Below are positions 50,001 to 55,045 of a DNA stretch of 64,000 bases, piece after piece. Source of the DNA: Cyrtodaria siliqua (lineage: Eukaryota > Mollusca > Bivalvia > Adapedonta > Hiatellidae); the NCBI GenBank assembly GCA_037043455.1, contig JAWPHD010003257.1:124001-188000 (forward strand), in the 5' to 3' direction. The notes under the pieces are model-generated. The model saw only the letters and a list, made by a program, of their open reading frames with translations. It did not search any database and was not told the DNA's origin. Within the stretch, counting starts at the first letter, position 1. Every line of letters begins with the position of its first letter. Made by a program: the position numbers and the translations under genes.

Positions 50001-50378
50001 GTGGGGCATAAAAAAGTTGTTGTTTTTTTATAAAATTGAACACAAACACTTAAATTTCATAAATTATTACCATGAAAACAATCAAACTACTTTATAGATA
50101 TATCTTTTGCTCTTTTGACAACTATTTGCATTGTATATAGTATCACCGTTCAAACCAACCTGTACTACAGCATTCACTTCTTTAATGCAGTCCACCATGA
50201 AGTGTACAATCTTTTCAGCTGTCAAAACTTCGTAAGGAAATTCATCTGTATCCCGTCCATCTTTGGTTGTGGATGGTTCAGGTTCCATACCAATGTCTAT
50301 GAAATCTTCATCATTACTGTCCTCTGCCATGGAGTCTTCCTCCTCTTCTTCATACAACATATCATCCTCACTATCCAT
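10984..50378 (-). CDS. ARIH1: ARIH1 (ariadne-1) RBR E3 ubiquitin ligase, complete, 14 coding exons
   Basis: The product transfers ubiquitin from a UBE2L3-type E2 through its own cysteine, and in animals works with neddylated cullin-RING ligases. The assembled CDS is 1542 nt (513 residues plus stop; human 557, the difference being mostly a glycine-rich N-terminal insert). Order: acidic N-terminus (1-40), UBA-like (about 50-110), RING1 (C141, C144, C158, H160, C163, C166, C186, C191), IBR (C231, C236, C252, C254, C259, C262, H267, C272), RING2/Rcat (C299, C302, catalytic C312, C317, C322, C327, C330), Ariadne domain (about 341-513). F385, E386 and E458 align with human F430, E431 and E503, the autoinhibitory contacts. 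Exons: 50378-50160, 36722-36655, 35494-35407, 31303-31226, 26917-26769, 26019-25953, 25090-24984, 24592-24478, 22379-22249, 20246-20189, 16773-16690, 14421-14245, 12391-12279, 11071-10984. All introns are GT..AG and all phases join. Start choice: an in-frame TAG lies three codons upstream, with A at -3 and G at +4. No frameshift or missing key residue. Confidence 0.97.
11400..11905. repeat. Array fragment, 'ccataactttgccaaaat' family (intron 13)
   Basis: Two to three diverged units of the ~150-bp family also found at 17400-18460 ('tcattcaac', 'ggcttggtactgatcatccctgcaaagtttcg'). It is bounded by 'gatgtctccccc' and 'tatgtctcccatc' motifs. Confidence 0.7.
12279..12391 (-). CDS. ARIH1: ARIH1 coding exon 13
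   Basis: Residues 448-485 of the Ariadne domain ([20 protein letters not shown]..), including E458, the counterpart of human E503 in the autoinhibitory interface. Phase 0 in, phase 2 out; donor GTAATG. Confidence 0.96.
12428..13104. repeat. 48-bp minisatellite in intron 12
   Basis: About 14 units of 48 bp ('gtgctattcctatatgg', 'cttcaact[a/g]cc[a/t]g', 'ataaatggacaaatata'). It starts ~37 bp from the exon 13 acceptor. Because 48 is a multiple of three, it stays open in several frames (e.g. repeated [16 protein letters not shown]). This is a period effect, not a gene. Confidence 0.93.
13251..13507. mobile_element. TTAA-flanked MITE, copy 1
   Basis: 257 bp with TTAA on both sides (13247-13250 and 13508-13511). 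Inverted ends start AGGGACACACGGCAATCTT. Related to 35989-36293. The TTAA target suggests piggyBac-type mobilisation. Confidence 0.85.
13522..13891. mobile_element. Foldback element (copy 1)
   Basis: Nearly whole-length inverted repeat. The inner hairpin (about 13566-13725) has arms with 'tcatgggtatccggtgaaga' and 'gaattccaaccc'. The outer ends pair 'ttgcatac..gataacg..gttttacat' with the complement near 13845-13891. Related copy at 36868-37188. Confidence 0.75.
14245..14421 (-). CDS. ARIH1: ARIH1 coding exon 12
   Basis: Residues 389-447, the best conserved Ariadne-domain exon ([39 protein letters not shown]). Acceptor TATTTCAG, donor GTATGG. Its first 21 nt (LYASVRL) and the acceptor itself match the unit of the minisatellite at 14872-15491. 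Confidence 0.97.
14443..14603. mobile_element. Foldback element next to exon 12
   Basis: Inverted ends 'agtttaattaacatt' (from ~14450) and its complement (~14589-14603) surround an inner palindrome at about 14492-14543 ('cttgcgatatagaaac' and complement). Confidence 0.7.
14608..14866. mobile_element. Second TIR element between exon 12 and its minisatellite
   Basis: Inverted ends 'atattctatgatgaatt' (~14609-14626) and 'aattcatcacagaatat' (~14841-14858). The interior has 'gacgtca'-type motifs and no ORF. Confidence 0.6.
14872..15491 (-). repeat. 29-bp minisatellite made of exon 12 splice-acceptor copies
   Basis: About 22 units of 28-29 bp. On the gene strand each reads GGTTGTATTTCAG then TTATATGCATCTGTAC, matching the real exon 12 junction (intron end plus first coding bases) at 14401-14437. 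About ten units keep AG at the junction position; the central units carry CTG or CAT changes. The long ORFs here (up to 302 codons) are repeat artefacts. Confidence 0.93.
15597..16163. repeat. 27-bp minisatellite in intron 11
   Basis: About 21 units built on 'aacagtagaaaacacatgtg' plus 'tacatgt', with ACGTGT/ACATGT variants. The period is a multiple of three, so it is open in several frames without being coding. Confidence 0.93.
16370..16546 (-). mobile_element. SINE family 1, truncated body
   Basis: Its complement matches the body of the full SINE at 34837-35160: 'ggcaagacac/tt..cttag.ctcgtcctt' and the 'aggaatc..tatccttcc' 3' part. The tRNA head is missing. Confidence 0.65.
16550..16686. 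repeat. 23-bp minisatellite flush with the exon 11 donor
   Basis: Five to six units of 'ctatttatatacactgtaca' plus 'cag'. On the gene strand the first unit begins at intron position +5, right after GTAA. Confidence 0.85.
16690..16773 (-). CDS. ARIH1: ARIH1 coding exon 11
   Basis: Residues 361-388 ([26 protein letters not shown]), first helices of the Ariadne domain. F385-E386 match human F430-E431 at the autoinhibitory interface. Phase 0 both sides; donor GTAAGC. Confidence 0.96.
17020..17325 (-). mobile_element. tRNA-headed SINE (family 2), copy 1
   Basis: Minus strand: the head near 17325-17240 has an A-box-like 'ggccgagtggtttgagtc' and B-box 'gtgggttccattcc'. The body has 'cccactgggagctc', 'gatggcgggaggt' and 'ccaccacaaaaaatctaccg'. 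The body is shared with 22480-22672. Confidence 0.75.
17386..19911 (+). mobile_element. CAAGA..CTAA array element carrying two tandem arrays
   Basis: It starts CAAGAGACCCTCTTGGGCC (5' hairpin) with subterminal CGCTCTACTGGC. Two unrelated arrays follow: a ~150-bp 'ccataactctgcc' family (to ~18460) and a ~165-bp 'ggccataactccg' family (to ~19830). It closes with a GGAC tail, 'cccataagctctgatggc', hairpin TGGCCTTCGGCCA and GTAGAGCTAA. The 3' end is the inverse of the 5' subterminal motif. It lies in intron 10. The 266-codon ORF on the other strand is a repeat artefact. Confidence 0.8.
20035..20155 (-). mobile_element. SINE family 3 body, truncated
   Basis: Matches 9100-9220 ('gagcagacct', 'ctggtaaggt', 'aattaacccaaattc.gtcctg'); the tRNA head is absent. 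Confidence 0.6.
20189..20246 (-). CDS. ARIH1: ARIH1 coding exon 10
   Basis: Completes Trp341, then [19 protein letters not shown] (to residue 360): the end of Rcat zinc binding (C344) and the linker into the Ariadne domain. 58 nt; donor GTAAGT. Confidence 0.96.
20640..21815 (+). repeat. Degenerate array element with GGAC tail (intron 9)
   Basis: Two to three diverged ~180-bp units ('accataa', 'cttgtggttt.agagaagaagattttttaa', 'acccc.gggc'). They are followed by 'gacggacggacgacgg' (21740-21755) and 'gtgatcccaatagatcacctgagc', a hairpin end different from GAGCTAA. Confidence 0.6.
22090..22193. repeat. 52-bp tandem duplication
   Basis: Two near-identical 52-bp copies ('gcatgtttgttgttttt' to 'gaacttgatatat') in intron 9 shortly after the exon 9 donor. 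Confidence 0.9.
22249..22379 (-). CDS. ARIH1: ARIH1 coding exon 9 (catalytic Rcat/RING2)
   Basis: Residues 298-341, [20 protein letters not shown] and onward to [17 protein letters not shown] at 310-312 holds the thioester-forming cysteine (C312, human C357). Zinc ligands C299, C302, C317, C322, C327 and C330 are intact, so the ligase should be active. Confidence 0.97.
22480..22672 (-). mobile_element. tRNA-headed SINE (family 2), copy 2
   Basis: Minus strand: A-box 'tggtcgaggggttaac' and B-box GGTTCGAATCCC (about 22585-22596), then the same body as 17020-17325 ending 'aatctaccgtca'. It lies in intron 8. Confidence 0.78.
22705..24256 (+). mobile_element. CAAGA..CTAA array element, family A (intron 8)
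   Basis: It starts CAAGAGGTCAATGACC (hairpin GGTCA-TGACC) with subterminal AGCTCTACTGAT. About five ~300-bp units follow ('ggcggccatctt', 'gtagtcgctacaa', 'gcagccatgttt', 'ctgatcattttagaaaaag'). It closes with a GGAC tail, 'cacggcataagctctgctga', a near-perfect hairpin (AGCTCTgCTGATC..GATCAGtAGAGCT) and CTAA. Further copies at 39337-40605 and 42415-46686. Confidence 0.85.
24478..24592 (-). CDS. ARIH1: ARIH1 coding exon 8
   Basis: Residues 259-297: end of the IBR domain (C259, C262, H267, C272 in [13 protein letters not shown]) and the IBR-Rcat linker [18 protein letters not shown], essentially identical to vertebrate ARIH1. Confidence 0.97.
24795..24956 (+). repeat. Truncated family A 3' end (intron 7)
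   Basis: Only the last part of the element: 'ggccatcttggatttta', 'ccagtagtttcag', GGAC tail, 'cacggcataagctctgctga' and a GATCAGTAGA end. The final GCTAA is mutated. Confidence 0.75.
24984..25090 (-). CDS. ARIH1: ARIH1 coding exon 7
   Basis: Residues 224-259: first half of the IBR ([20 protein letters not shown] then [12 protein letters not shown]), with ligands C231, C236, C252 and C254. Phase 2 out; donor GTGAGT. Confidence 0.97.
25389..25795. mobile_element. Composite foldback element (copy 2, inverted)
   Basis: Same two modules as 5407-5762 in reverse order: a 'tttattacattt..tgtgtgaaagatc' tail (from 25389), then the 'agattatttaactgctg' hairpin (25611-25795). Intron 6. Confidence 0.7.
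25953..26019 (-). CDS. ARIH1: ARIH1 coding exon 6
   Basis: Completes Met201, then [20 protein letters not shown] to E223: the helical linker between RING1 and IBR. 67 nt; acceptor TTTTCAG. Confidence 0.95.
26769..26917 (-). CDS. ARIH1: ARIH1 coding exon 5 (RING1)
   Basis: Residues 152-201, starting [20 protein letters not shown]1 ligands C158, H160, C163, C166, C186 and C191. This domain recruits the E2. The acceptor CTGCAG before GAG was preferred because it keeps family spacing between C144 and C158. Confidence 0.96.
27114..27271. mobile_element. 158-bp MITE, perfect 17-bp TIRs (copy 1)
   Basis: Ends ATTCCATTAAAACTTAC and exact complement at 27255-27271. A related copy is at 32149-32310 with two mismatches in the TIR. 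Confidence 0.85.
27526..28812 (+). repeat. ~139-bp array with two-unit higher-order period
   Basis: About nine units ('gtgaccttgacctttg', 'tactgacctcaaaatc', 'cgtcctctcaccaca', 'gttcacctat.aagttt'). Equivalent positions at 27972, 28250 and 28530 recur every ~280 bp, with alternating 'ggcttcgtcc' and 'ggggtcgtcc' units. Lies in intron 4. No CAAGA or CTAA ends found. Confidence 0.85.
29318..29518. repeat. 'aacttgatcaagctggacac' array, left part
   Basis: Irregular 36-60-bp units of 'cttgataacacaaacttgat' and 'caagctggacacaagactt'. Continues at 30575 after an inserted element. Confidence 0.85.
29519..30574. mobile_element. hAT-like element inside a minisatellite
   Basis: 1056 bp with ends CAGGGCTTCC and GGAAGCCCTG, flanked by CAAGCTG on each side (29512-29518 and 30575-30581). 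The interior has no recognisable transposase; it carries 'ggaagtt' repeats on the left and GTACG-rich sequence on the right. Confidence 0.75.
30575..31065. repeat. 50-bp minisatellite, right part, near-identical copies
   Basis: From 30681, units of exactly 50 bp ('aagctggacacaagacttga', 'taacacaata', 'ctcaaaaacaaacactgacc') repeat at 30731, 30781, 30831 and 30881 with almost no change, then decay into irregular units. Confidence 0.93.
31226..31303 (-). CDS. ARIH1: ARIH1 coding exon 4
   Basis: Residues 126-151 ([20 protein letters not shown]..): a variable serine/threonine linker, then the first RING1 ligands C141 and C144. Phase 0 both sides; donor GTGAGC. Confidence 0.94.
31698..31815. mobile_element. 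Short foldback element (intron 3)
   Basis: 'gatttgtattgggatatat' pairs with 'atatcccaatataaatc' around a 'gcacg..cgtgc' inner stem and a central 'ttaatattacgcg'. Confidence 0.65.
32149..32310. mobile_element. MITE related to 27114-27271 (copy 2)
   Basis: Ends ATTCCATTAAAACATAC and GCATGTTTTATTGGAAT, ~162 bp. The interior is also alignable ('ggttctttaaacttgattttc' matches the complement of copy 1). Confidence 0.78.
32476..32969. mobile_element. TTAA-flanked MITE containing a tRNA-like segment
   Basis: 494 bp between TTAA at 32472-32475 and 32970-32973. Ends AGGGACACTGTCCGTAACTT and its near complement. On the minus strand at 32600-32725 is an A-box-like 'ttagctcagtcaggagc' and B-box-like 'gagttcaaatgc', suggesting a captured tRNA-derived promoter. 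Confidence 0.78.
33049..33680 (+). mobile_element. CAAGA-start array element, family G (intron 3)
   Basis: It starts CAAGAAATGTCAC..GTGAC (5' hairpin) and 'aaatgccccca'. Three ~140-bp units follow ('gacctatgaactgcaagtg', 'gacctgggttttgcg', 'cttgtgccaagtta'). It ends with 'ggacggacggatggtgcgat', 'actatatgccccataa'. The 182-codon ORF on the minus strand is a repeat artefact. Confidence 0.72.
34380..34640. mobile_element. AT-rich foldback region (intron 3)
   Basis: A palindrome 'aaatgatataatgc..gcattatatcattt' at 34406-34448, then 'tttatcacataac' (34500) facing 'gttatgtgataaaa' (34617). 34741-34835 is also repeated at 52150-52250 ('gtttgtcggaggtat'). Confidence 0.6.
34837..35160 (+). mobile_element. 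Full-length tRNA-headed SINE (family 1)
   Basis: Pol III-type head with A-box TGGCGCAGTCGGTAG (34846-34860) and B-box GGTTCAATCC (34889-34898). Body 'cttgggcaagacactttccc' and a 3' tail ending 'cattcaattaaattca'. Intron 3, antisense to ARIH1. Truncated copies at 16370-16546 and 555-695. Confidence 0.88.
35407..35494 (-). CDS. ARIH1: ARIH1 coding exon 3
   Basis: Completes Arg96, then [20 protein letters not shown] and on to K125: the end of the UBA-like domain and linker to RING1. Matches the YFDGNLEKLFAECHVINP-type segment of human ARIH1. Confidence 0.95.
35989..36293. mobile_element. TTAA-flanked MITE, copy 2 (intron 2)
   Basis: 305 bp between TTAA at 35985-35988 and 36294-36297. Ends AGGGACACACGGCAATCTTG and near complement; sibling of 13251-13507. 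Confidence 0.85.
36655..36722 (-). CDS. ARIH1: ARIH1 coding exon 2
   Basis: Residues 74-96 ([20 protein letters not shown] then MER): UBA-like domain helices that in human ARIH1 contact neddylated cullin. 68 nt, phase 2 out. Confidence 0.96.
36868..37188. mobile_element. Foldback element (copy 2)
   Basis: Inner hairpin 37048-37185 with arms 'tcatgggtatccggtgaaga' and complement and 'ggaattcccaat'. The outer part (36868-37040) matches 13522-13891 read in reverse ('gttttacatgggggatgg', 'agtatgcagg'). The right outer arm is missing. Confidence 0.72.
37636..38965. mobile_element. hAT-like element with 5-bp target duplication
   Basis: 1330 bp; ends CAGGGCTCGCACTGG and CCAGTGCAAGCCCTG. AGTAT duplicated at 37631-37635 and 38966-38970. 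No transposase recognised inside. Confidence 0.82.
39337..40605 (+). mobile_element. CAAGA..CTAA array element, family A, nested copy
   Basis: Starts CAAGAGGTCAATGACC and ends GATCAGTAGAGCTAA, with about four ~300-bp units. It sits inside a family G unit. Host bases rejoin to 'gttaattaaaaa[c/t]ccatgcagg', as in the uninterrupted unit at 33581-33604. Confidence 0.85.
41160..41470. repeat. Two ~170-bp units, family H
   Basis: 'catcttgacatcataggtaa', 'catcctgtaaagttt', 'gtgggaggagatagacacac' repeated at 41175 and 41340. A third partial copy is at 49800-50012. Confidence 0.8.
41880..42414. repeat. Degenerate tandem duplication, continues at 46690-46920
   Basis: 'tattcaaa.taattattcctt..tgccattattgtg' occurs at ~41897 and ~42090. 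'attcggtatgacac' with 'catcctgttaatttgaaccaca' recurs at ~42186 and ~42369, and again near 46797 and 46880 beyond the inserted element. Confidence 0.55.
42415..46686 (+). mobile_element. Long CAAGA..CTAA array element, family A, with an inserted hAT-like element
   Basis: Termini as in 22705-24256. About ten ~300-bp units; the block at ~44760-45060 is repeated nearly unchanged at ~45060-45360. The first unit is interrupted at 42698-44131. Intron 1. Confidence 0.82.
42698..44131. mobile_element. hAT-like element in the family A array
   Basis: 1434 bp; ends TAGGGGTGTCGCGATA and TATCGTGACACCACTA, both followed by several 'atatcgcgatat' palindromes. On the minus strand near 42890-42924 is [14 protein letters not shown].., resembling the start of a BED-finger/hAT protein but unsupported beyond that. 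The flanks are inverted rather than direct repeats. Confidence 0.65.
46921..47099. other. Unique AT-rich intron 1 sequence
   Basis: Contains a short local duplication ('aagacaatcatagtttaat' near 46933 and 46949); otherwise nothing recognised. Confidence 0.4.
47100..47630. repeat. Three degenerate ~180-bp units
   Basis: 'agtcactttata', 'ggccagct.[a/g]cttaaa.acttttcccaaaa' and 'caacgat.tg' recur at about 47159-47230, 47350-47435 and 47529-47620. Confidence 0.7.
47733..49788. mobile_element. hAT-like element carrying a second, nested TIR element
   Basis: Ends TAGTGTTTCCCC and GGGGGCAACACTA, with subterminal 'gccctgcccc' motifs facing each other. 2056 bp including the insert at 48706-49739. No transposase recognised. 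Intron 1. Confidence 0.7.
48706..49739. mobile_element. Nested hAT-like element
   Basis: Inverted ends CATGGTTTGACATTAAC and GTTAATGTCAAACCCTG, with 'cacttgtcc' and 'ggacaag' motifs just inside. Several 'acttgtcccc' repeats lie near both ends. The 123-codon ORF at the left end spans these repeats and is not supported. Confidence 0.72.
49800..50012 (+). repeat. Family H unit with its hairpin 3' end
   Basis: 'catcttgacatcataggtaa', 'gtgggaggaactgatagatacac', GGAC-type 'gactggacggaaggatggac', then 'atatgccccctc' facing 'ggtggggcataa', a hairpin end of the family G type. Confidence 0.7.
50160..50378 (-). CDS. ARIH1: ARIH1 coding exon 1 (start)
   Basis: Residues 1-73: a strongly acidic N-terminus ([20 protein letters not shown]..) and the start of the UBA-like region ([20 protein letters not shown]). 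ATG at 50376-50378; in-frame TAG three codons upstream; donor CAG/GTTGGT. It lacks the glycine-rich insert of vertebrate ARIH1. Confidence 0.97.
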
Positions 50379-50471
50379 TGTGATCTAACCAGTGGCAAAA
50401 ACAGACGAAATAATGGTTGAAATTGTTGTCCAATTTCTTGTTCGATCGAGTAACAATCTGTATTTACGTTA

Positions 50472-50479
50472 TGACGTCA
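50472..50479. promoter_or_regulatory. Consensus CRE (TGACGTCA) upstream of ARIH1
   Basis: A full palindromic CREB/ATF site 94 bp upstream of the ATG in AT-rich DNA with no TATA box at an obvious place. Position fits a proximal promoter; function is inferred. Confidence 0.4.
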
Positions 50480-50874
50480 CATAATGCTTGATCAGGTTCA
50501 GTGGGGTAGTCAGGGATTTAGCATTTTCCTGAAAAATGTGAAGCAAATAATAAACATAACTAGGATCAACTAAATATGGAGGGTGTAATGGACTTATAAC
50601 AGAGATTTGAAACATTACAAATGACAGTATATATGAAAAATGTCTATTTTTCGACGATGACTTCACCTTCGGAATTATGTTTTCATTTTTCGCCCTTGGA
50701 ATTATGGGTAAACTAATTCATTGGACACTTCGTTGTTTCCGAGGTTAAAGAGTATTCGCAAGAACAGTAACTCTTGTTGATTATTGCGCAATGTTCCAAA
50801 TTCGTTTTTAAACACAATTTAATCATGTTAATGGCACTACCTAAGGTTTTGAGTAGTTATTTTTTACACTGAAA

Positions 50875-50878
<4 letters not shown>

Positions 50879-50905
<27 letters not shown>

Positions 50906-50906
50906 A
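50879..50906. repeat. (TG)n microsatellite
   Basis: About 13 TG dinucleotides. Confidence 0.97.
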
Positions 50907-51199
50907 GTTCTAAGGTTTATAGTCCGTCCGCCAACGAACACGTCAAGGTATACCTGACGCGATGGGCACAATAGAGTCTGGACTTTTACACTGAAAACTG
51001 ATCTATCTATCCACAGATCTAACAACAATTTGTTAATATTTCTGTGATCTATCTATATATATATATCCTGCATCGCCCCATTTCTGGTACAATTGTGCAG
51101 CTGCGCGTCGGCCAGTTTAAAAGTAAAAGTGTGAATATGGTGCAAAAGATGTGATGTTACTTTTGTTAAAAGCTTGGAAAAAAATAATTTACAGGTTAA

Positions 51200-51825
51200 A
51201 AACATAGTTTCCTATTTAAGGGGTGGCATGGTTGATGCTGCTCACACCCTGTTTAAAATTATTCAGGTCTTTGAGCATGACAATAGCAGCGGGCAGACTG
51301 TCTGTTCCAGAGCAATACTGTTGCGGGAAGAAATGAGTATTTGTAGACATTTACATGGGTATGGATTTGAACATATGAGAGTAGATGACGCGTCAGTCTC
51401 TGGTGAGGATGGATATATGGGGGCATTTGAATGTCAACCAGGTTGTATACAGTTTTGAAAAAACAGGATCAGTCTGGCATATGTTCGCCTGTCTTATAGT
51501 GACCTCCAACCTAGGTTGTTAATCATTAAGGTGACACTATCATATGTAGAATAGTTGCTAGTGACCCATCTAGCTGCCCCCCGTTGAACCATTTCCAGTT
51601 GGAGTATTTTATTTTTGGTATGTGGATTCCATACAGTGCTAGCATATTATGCCTGGGGTCTTACCATAGTCTTATATGCTGCCTCCCTGATGTTTTGTTG
51701 TTTTGGTTTAATATTTCGCTAGTATTGCTGACGTTGGAGCATACCCTGTCAATGTGGTTATTCCAGGAGAGATCTTTGCTGATATCTACACCCAGATATT
51801 TTGACAATAGGTCAGGCGCGTATAC
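51200..51825 (-). mobile_element. LINE reverse transcriptase 3' fragment
   Basis: The minus strand encodes, with frameshifts, the C-terminal part of a CR1/Jockey-type RT ORF: KYLGVDISKDLSWNNHIDRV, then a 'WNPH'-like stretch, 'LGWRSL' and a terminal 'FKQGVSSINHATP'-type end. No catalytic core is present. Pseudogenised. Confidence 0.75.
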
Positions 51826-52121
51826 AGGCATACGCACGTACGCCAATGCGTACAATTCGTCAGCAAAAGTGAAAAAATAAAACTTTTATTTTTTCACTTT
51901 TGCTGACGAATTTGTTTCATTAAACTTCCAAAACGCTGAAATATAGCTTGAGAACGCATCATTTGCCTCCTAATTTTCAAAATGTTCTTTCCCAAACCCC
52001 GACCGGCGGGAGGGGGAAACCCCCTCCCACACCTACCCCCCACTCGCAGCGTCGCAACTCGGTTCGCAGCTGCGCTTCTCATATCTGGCGTACATTTCAA
52101 AATGCTCCAGGTACGCCCCTG
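51813..52121. mobile_element. CAGGGGCGTA-ended MITE with a 59-bp palindrome
   Basis: Ends CAGGCGCGTA and TACGCCCCTG; sibling of 63426-63703. It holds a perfect inverted repeat, 29-bp arms at 51854-51882 and 51884-51912 with a 1-bp spacer. It abuts the LINE fragment. Confidence 0.7.
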
Positions 52122-52511
52122 TAAATACAGTTGCACGTGCTTTATTATATTATAATACTGTTGCACGTGCTATTGTTTGTCGGAGGTATATCATTGGTTT
52201 GATTGGTTAAAATGGATAAATAATTGACAACTGGCGACATGTTAATAGTTGTCGTGTGCACATGGTTTTTGCGTGCTATGTTTTTCCGATTTCATTACGT
52301 ACATGTTTAATGGTGAATAGTACATGTTTAATAGTGAATATCATCAAAATGGAAGAAGGTAAGTAAATCATGTATGATTTAAAATTAAATTTAATGAAAA
52401 AACATAATTTAAAATATAATTACTTACGCAGGTTGTCAAATGGATGATTAAATGAACGTCACTGTCGTGTAAGTTGATACTATAAAAAACTATACCAGCA
52501 CAGAATTACTA

Positions 52512-53507
52512 TATCCCGGCACAACCAGTTTTCGCACACATAAGGACAAAACATGAGATTAAAACCTTTCATTTAAATAAAAGACTTTTCCTTTTCAGTC
52601 AATGTTTTTATTAATTATAGTACTAAAATTCTGCAGAATCATGCCAAATTGGCATGACCTGTATTGTTTACATTTTTTAAGCAAAAAGACGACCTACTTA
52701 CCTCATTCCTAACGGAACATCCAACCTCTTTTCGAGCACTTCCGGTAAATATGAAAAGTATACTGCAGAACAGAAATTTGTACCCAATAATAGTTTTAAC
52801 ATATAGTCAACACTTCTCAACAGTTAAAAAATAATGTTAACCCATGAAAATAACTTTTAGAAAGTATTTATAATTTATTTTTAATGTTGTGTTTTTTTCA
52901 GGTGCACATGAAAGGCAAAAACAAGGTGTCTCCCCTTCTTAATGAACCTTACATGAGTTGAAAATGATAAATACGCCCAATTCTCAAAATTGTCACATCT
53001 TCCCACAATTAACATTCCTAATTTGAGTAAACATGTTGAGGTTTGAGAGAATGAAGTGCTTGCAGACCACATTTTTCCAGATTATTTTTAAACATTTTCA
53101 GTAAAATTACATAAGAGAGGGTAATTTTTTAAAGTGATTATTTTTTTATCTGCAGTATACTTTTGACTTTTTGGAGGGAATGTAGATCATGAGAACACGT
53201 CAGCAATTGTGCAGACGACAGCTGTTTAATTTGTAATCCATCAAAAAATGGTTTTAATCAAGTTTTAAGGAAAGGACTATTATGGAATAGTGAAATTGAC
53301 AGAAATACATATTGAGGTCAGCTTTTTATTTGAATAATGCCTCTCGTATCTCCATTTTTGTTTATATTGTCATGTTGACATTCTGCAGGAGTATCTGTCA
53401 AAATAATCAGGTCATTGTATGCAAATGAGGGCACGCATTCTTTTTCCGCTGTTTATACGGAAGTGTTCGAATTCAGGTTGTGTGCGAAAAGTGGTTGTAT
53501 CGGGATA
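52512..53507. mobile_element. TIR element, ~27-bp ends
   Basis: 'tatcccggcacaaccagttt' plus 'tcgcacac' faces 'gtgtgcgaaaagtggttgta' plus 'tcgggata'. Inner motifs 'cacttccggtaaa' and 'tacggaagtg' are also inverted. No coding content recognised. Confidence 0.7.
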
Positions 53508-54120
53508 CCATGTATACAATGGTTATCAGCGCACACCTTGCACATAGCGACGGCTAAAATATACTGAAGCGCAAAAGAACTTGGGAATTTTCGCTTTATA
53601 TTGTATATACTGCACACTTAACTCCACATAATATTCCAATGAAATCCAAAAAGTTTTTAAAAAAAATTGCAGTTAAATAGAGACAGGACAATATTTACTG
53701 TGATGTTGTAGACGTTTTAATCATTCTACACCTTGTAACAAGAAATTCGTAAATGTTGAAGTTCCTCTTTGAAAAACTGAGCCAGTTCAGTACTGTATTT
53801 AACGTAAATAGTTTGCAAAATTGTGCATCCTAAGTGTGCTCACATGCTTGAGCCAAACGCGTACTCTGTCAATAATGAAACTTTGAAGAAATACTATTTG
53901 CTGTATTATGTGTTGTTAAATATTTTTTTCCGAAAGGAAAGGTCTTACGAAGTCATGTACCATTCGATTAACGGCAGCATATTGTACATACAATATATAG
54001 CGGAAATTCCCGAGTTGCGTTTCTTTTGCGTTTCAGTATAGTTAAGGCCAGACGCAGTTTATTAAATTGTTTATGTAGTAGGCATATATGAAAAAGAATA
54101 AGAATAGACATACCGATATG
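53508..54120. other. Unique sequence, nothing recognised
   Basis: AT-rich; no conserved ORF or repeat seen. Confidence 0.4.
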
Positions 54121-54840
54121 GTTTTTGTCTCGCCTTTTCGAAGAAAAAAAGAGACATAGGTGTTGCTTTTCCGGCGGCTTCGGCGGCGGCGACAACGTTT
54201 TACGTTTAGGTCATTTTCTCACAAACTGTATACACTAGACCTTTCAAACTTTGCTTATAGTTGTATCTTGAGTGGTACATCGCAACGTGACAAAGCAAAA
54301 TGTGAAAGTGACATTGACCCTCCAAGCAAAGGGCAGATACCTTAATAATTTTACCTTCAACTTTTGCGTTGAGGTCAATTTCGCTCAAACTGTATGCACT
54401 ATACCCTTTCAAACTTTGTTTATAGTTGTATCTAGGGTGGTACATCGCAACGTGACAAAGCATATGTGGATGTGACCTTGACTCTCCAAGCAAAGGGCAG
54501 ATAACCCTTCAACTTTGGCCTTTATGCCACTTTTTCACAAACTGTATGCACTAAGACCTTTCAAACTTTGCTTATAGTTGTATATTGAGTGGTACATTGC
54601 AACTTGACAAAGCAAATGTGTCCTTCACCATCCAAGCAAAGGGCAGATAACTTTAATTGTTACATTACATCACTTTCTCATGAACTATAATTATGCACTA
54701 GATGTTTAAAGCTAATTTATAGCTTAATCTTTGGAAGAAAACATGTTCTATTTTGACATAGTTGTGTCTGGGGTAGTGCATATTTTTGGACGCATGGAGT
54801 TCATCTATGACTTTGACCTACTTTTTGGAGCTGATGATTT
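54121..54840 (+). repeat. ~165-bp array, family I, copy 1
   Basis: Starts with a GTCTC/GAGAC hairpin (54125-54156) and GGCGGC run. Three to four units follow ('cacaaactgtatgcactaga', 'cttatagttgtat', 'acatcgcaacgtgacaaagc', 'caagcaaagggcagataac'). Ends in 'tactttttggagctgatgat'. Confidence 0.82.
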
Positions 54841-55045
54841 TTAGCTCTACAGGCCAAGGGCCTTCATTTTTCACCCGATCTTTACCAAACTTTAAAAGAT
54901 TGTTAATATCAATGAAAGCTCGGACGAATTTGAAAACCAGCCAGATCGGACCAGTAACAGCGGAGTTATGGCCCTTGATTTAGTTAAAAATGCTATATTT
55001 TGCCTCCTTAACGATAAGGCTTTCATTTTTCATCTTTTATTTTTT
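54841..55045 (-). repeat. Reversed CAAGA..CTAA element 3' end, joined to family I
   Basis: Begins TTAGCTCTACAGGCC (complement of the shared 3' end), followed by a reversed 'ggccataactccg' family unit; the 5' end is not found here. Confidence 0.7.

Noticed and set aside
50115..50170. Extension of ARIH1 exon 1 past the donor
   Set aside because: The frame stays open for 26 more codons, but family residues stop at VVQ and resume at exon 2; the CAG/GTTGGT donor explains this.
50115..50420. 101-codon plus-strand ORF
   Set aside because: Antisense shadow of ARIH1 exon 1, whose acidic reading is conserved.
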